Positions 31,373 to 32,281 of a stretch of 32,281 bases of DNA are shown piece by piece (position 1 is the stretch's first letter; the number at the start of each line of letters is the position of its first letter). The DNA is taken from assembly GCA_964481475.1 (NCBI GenBank), contig CAYZTG010000009.1, positions 1 through 32,281 on the forward strand, written 5' to 3'. Under the pieces are notes generated by a model, which ran no database searches, was not told the DNA's origin, and saw nothing but the letters and a program-made list of their open reading frames with translations. This stretch comes from DUQU01 sp964481475 (GTDB lineage Bacteria > Bacillota_I > Bacilli_A > Acholeplasmatales > UBA5453). A program made the translations under genes and the position numbers.

Positions 31373-32235
31373 ACCGCCACAACTCCTCTAAGAGCGGGAT
31401 GAGATTGATAGTCTACTAATTTAAAGTCTTCAAATTTAAACTCCAAAATATCTTTAACATTAGGATTAATGTGCATTTGAGGAAGTTTTAGTGGTTCTCT
31501 TGTAAGTTGAATATTAATTTGGTTTAAGTGATTATCATAAATATGAGCATCTCCTAAAGTATGAATAAACTCACCAACTTCTAAGTTAGTTACTTGAGCT
31601 ACCATCATTAATAGTAAACTATAACTTGCAATATTAAAGGGGACGCCTAAAAAAATATCGGCACTTCTTTGATAAAGTTGAAGTGAAAGTTTTCCATCAT
31701 TGACGTAAAAGTGAAAAAGTAAATGACACGGAGGTAACGCCATTAAGGGAACTTTAGGAGGATTCCATGCAGAAACTAGTAATCTTCTTGAAGTTGGATT
31801 TGTTTTAATTTGATCGATCACTTCCAGTAATTGATCCACCCCACCAAAGTCACGCCATTGCTTTCCATATACTGGACCTAAATCACCGTGTTTTTTTGCA
31901 AAATCACCATCTGACTTGATTTTTTCAATGTATTCATCAATCGTTTCATTATTATAGTCGGGACTATTTTTAAACCATTCATAGGGCCATTCATTCCAAA
32001 TTCTTACATCATTATCAACTAAATACTTAATATTTGTGTCGCCCTTAATAAACCATAATAATTCATGAATAACAGCTCTTAAATAGACTTTTTTAGTCGT
32101 CAAAAGAGGGAAACCCTCGCTTAAATCAAAACGCATTTGATAACCAAAAACTGAAGTTGTTCCAGTGTTAGTTCGATCGGCTTTTTTGGTGCCATTTTTT
32201 AAAACATGATTACATAACTCTAAATACTGTTTCAT
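31369..32235 (-). CDS. thyA: Thymidylate synthase
   Basis: Methylates dUMP to dTMP using methylene-tetrahydrofolate. The 288-residue protein has RTNTGTTSVFGYQMRFDL, the catalytic block LPPCHLLFHFYV with Cys170, TSRRLLVSAWNPP, and SLQLYQRSADIFLGVPFNIA. An insert of about 30 residues (roughly 88-118) makes it longer than the 264-residue E. coli form, as in some Gram-positive enzymes. The start codon overlaps the TGA of an upstream gene, and there is no clear Shine-Dalgarno sequence, so it is probably coupled to that gene. Confidence 0.97.
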   Translation of the reverse strand: MKQYLELCNHVLKNGTKKADRTNTGTTSVFGYQMRFDLSEGFPLLTTKKVYLRAVIHELLWFIKGDTNIKYLVDNDVRIWNEWPYEWFKNSPDYNNETIDEYIEKIKSDGDFAKKHGDLGPVYGKQWRDFGGVDQLLEVIDQIKTNPTSRRLLVSAWNPPKVPLMALPPCHLLFHFYVNDGKLSLQLYQRSADIFLGVPFNIASYSLLLMMVAQVTNLEVGEFIHTLGDAHIYDNHLNQINIQLTREPLKLPQMHINPNVKDILEFKFEDFKLVDYQSHPALRGVVAV

Positions 32236-32281
32236 TTGGCTAACTCATAAATGCTTTCTGCGTAAATCGCCATCATTTTCA
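32232..32281 (-). CDS. C-terminal end of an unidentified upstream gene (partial)
   Basis: In the frame ending with TGA at 32234-32232 the minus strand is open to the window edge and encodes KMMAIYAESIYELAK. The ATGA overlap with thyA is the same coupling used elsewhere in this window, which supports it as a real gene end. The piece is too short to name. Confidence 0.5.
   Translation of the reverse strand, partial: KMMAIYAESIYELAK

Overview
The window is about 32 kb of low-GC chromosomal DNA from a Firmicutes/Mollicutes-type bacterium. The gene orders truB-ribF-rpsO-pnp, apt-relA-dtd-hisS-aspS and mutS2-trxA are those of Bacillus relatives. RNase HIII, RecU, MutS2, RNase J, a PstA/DarA-type c-di-AMP receptor and a type B RNase P RNA point the same way. 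TGA is a true stop (truB, ribF-linked overlaps, msrA, thyA, recU) and TGG encodes Trp, so this is not a code-4 Mycoplasma or Spiroplasma. The compact, AT-rich layout fits a deep-branching, standard-code lineage such as Acholeplasma/Izemoplasma/RF39-like Mollicutes or Erysipelotrichia. That placement is inference. I see no mobile element, phage gene, CRISPR array or tRNA gene. This is ordinary core genome.

Left part (1-11000, mostly minus strand): the promoter of a gene just off the left edge, then lepA, then a divergent plus-strand lipoprotein with two PplA-like FMN-binding repeats. Next comes an RNA metabolism block read on the minus strand: truB, ribF, pstA, rpsO, pnp and the RNase P RNA gene. 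trxA and mutS2 lie upstream of it.

Middle (11000-22100): rnhC on the plus strand converges on a long minus-strand transcription unit of twelve genes: apt, relA, dtd, a GNAT acetyltransferase, hisS, aspS, msrA, a dCMP deaminase, a YlbL/SepM-like membrane protease, a small unknown membrane protein, lspA and rluD. It has one clear promoter (22079-22107) and one terminator (about 11876-11900). Neighbours overlap or lie within about 10 bases of each other, so nucleotide salvage, stringent response, tRNA charging and proofreading, and lipoprotein processing look co-expressed.

Right part (22150-32281): rarA on plus; a membrane pyrophosphatase with Na+-pump-type signature residues; RNase J divergent from recU, with a 12-bp-arm dyad covering both promoters; an SDR oxidoreductase with pyrimidine nucleoside phosphorylase; and a thyA-folA-plsC unit that continues from a gene off the right edge.

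The regulatory DNA can be read well. Most promoters are sigma-A type, many with an extended -10 (TGnTATAAT) and a poor -35. Several 5' leaders are predicted to be very short, and truB looks leaderless. Ten intrinsic terminators can be placed, several with the stop codon inside the hairpin. No unknown multi-gene system is evident. The most notable items are the FMN lipoprotein repeat, the rnjA/recU operator-like dyad, the leaderless truB start and the T-box-less synthetase operon fused to apt-relA.
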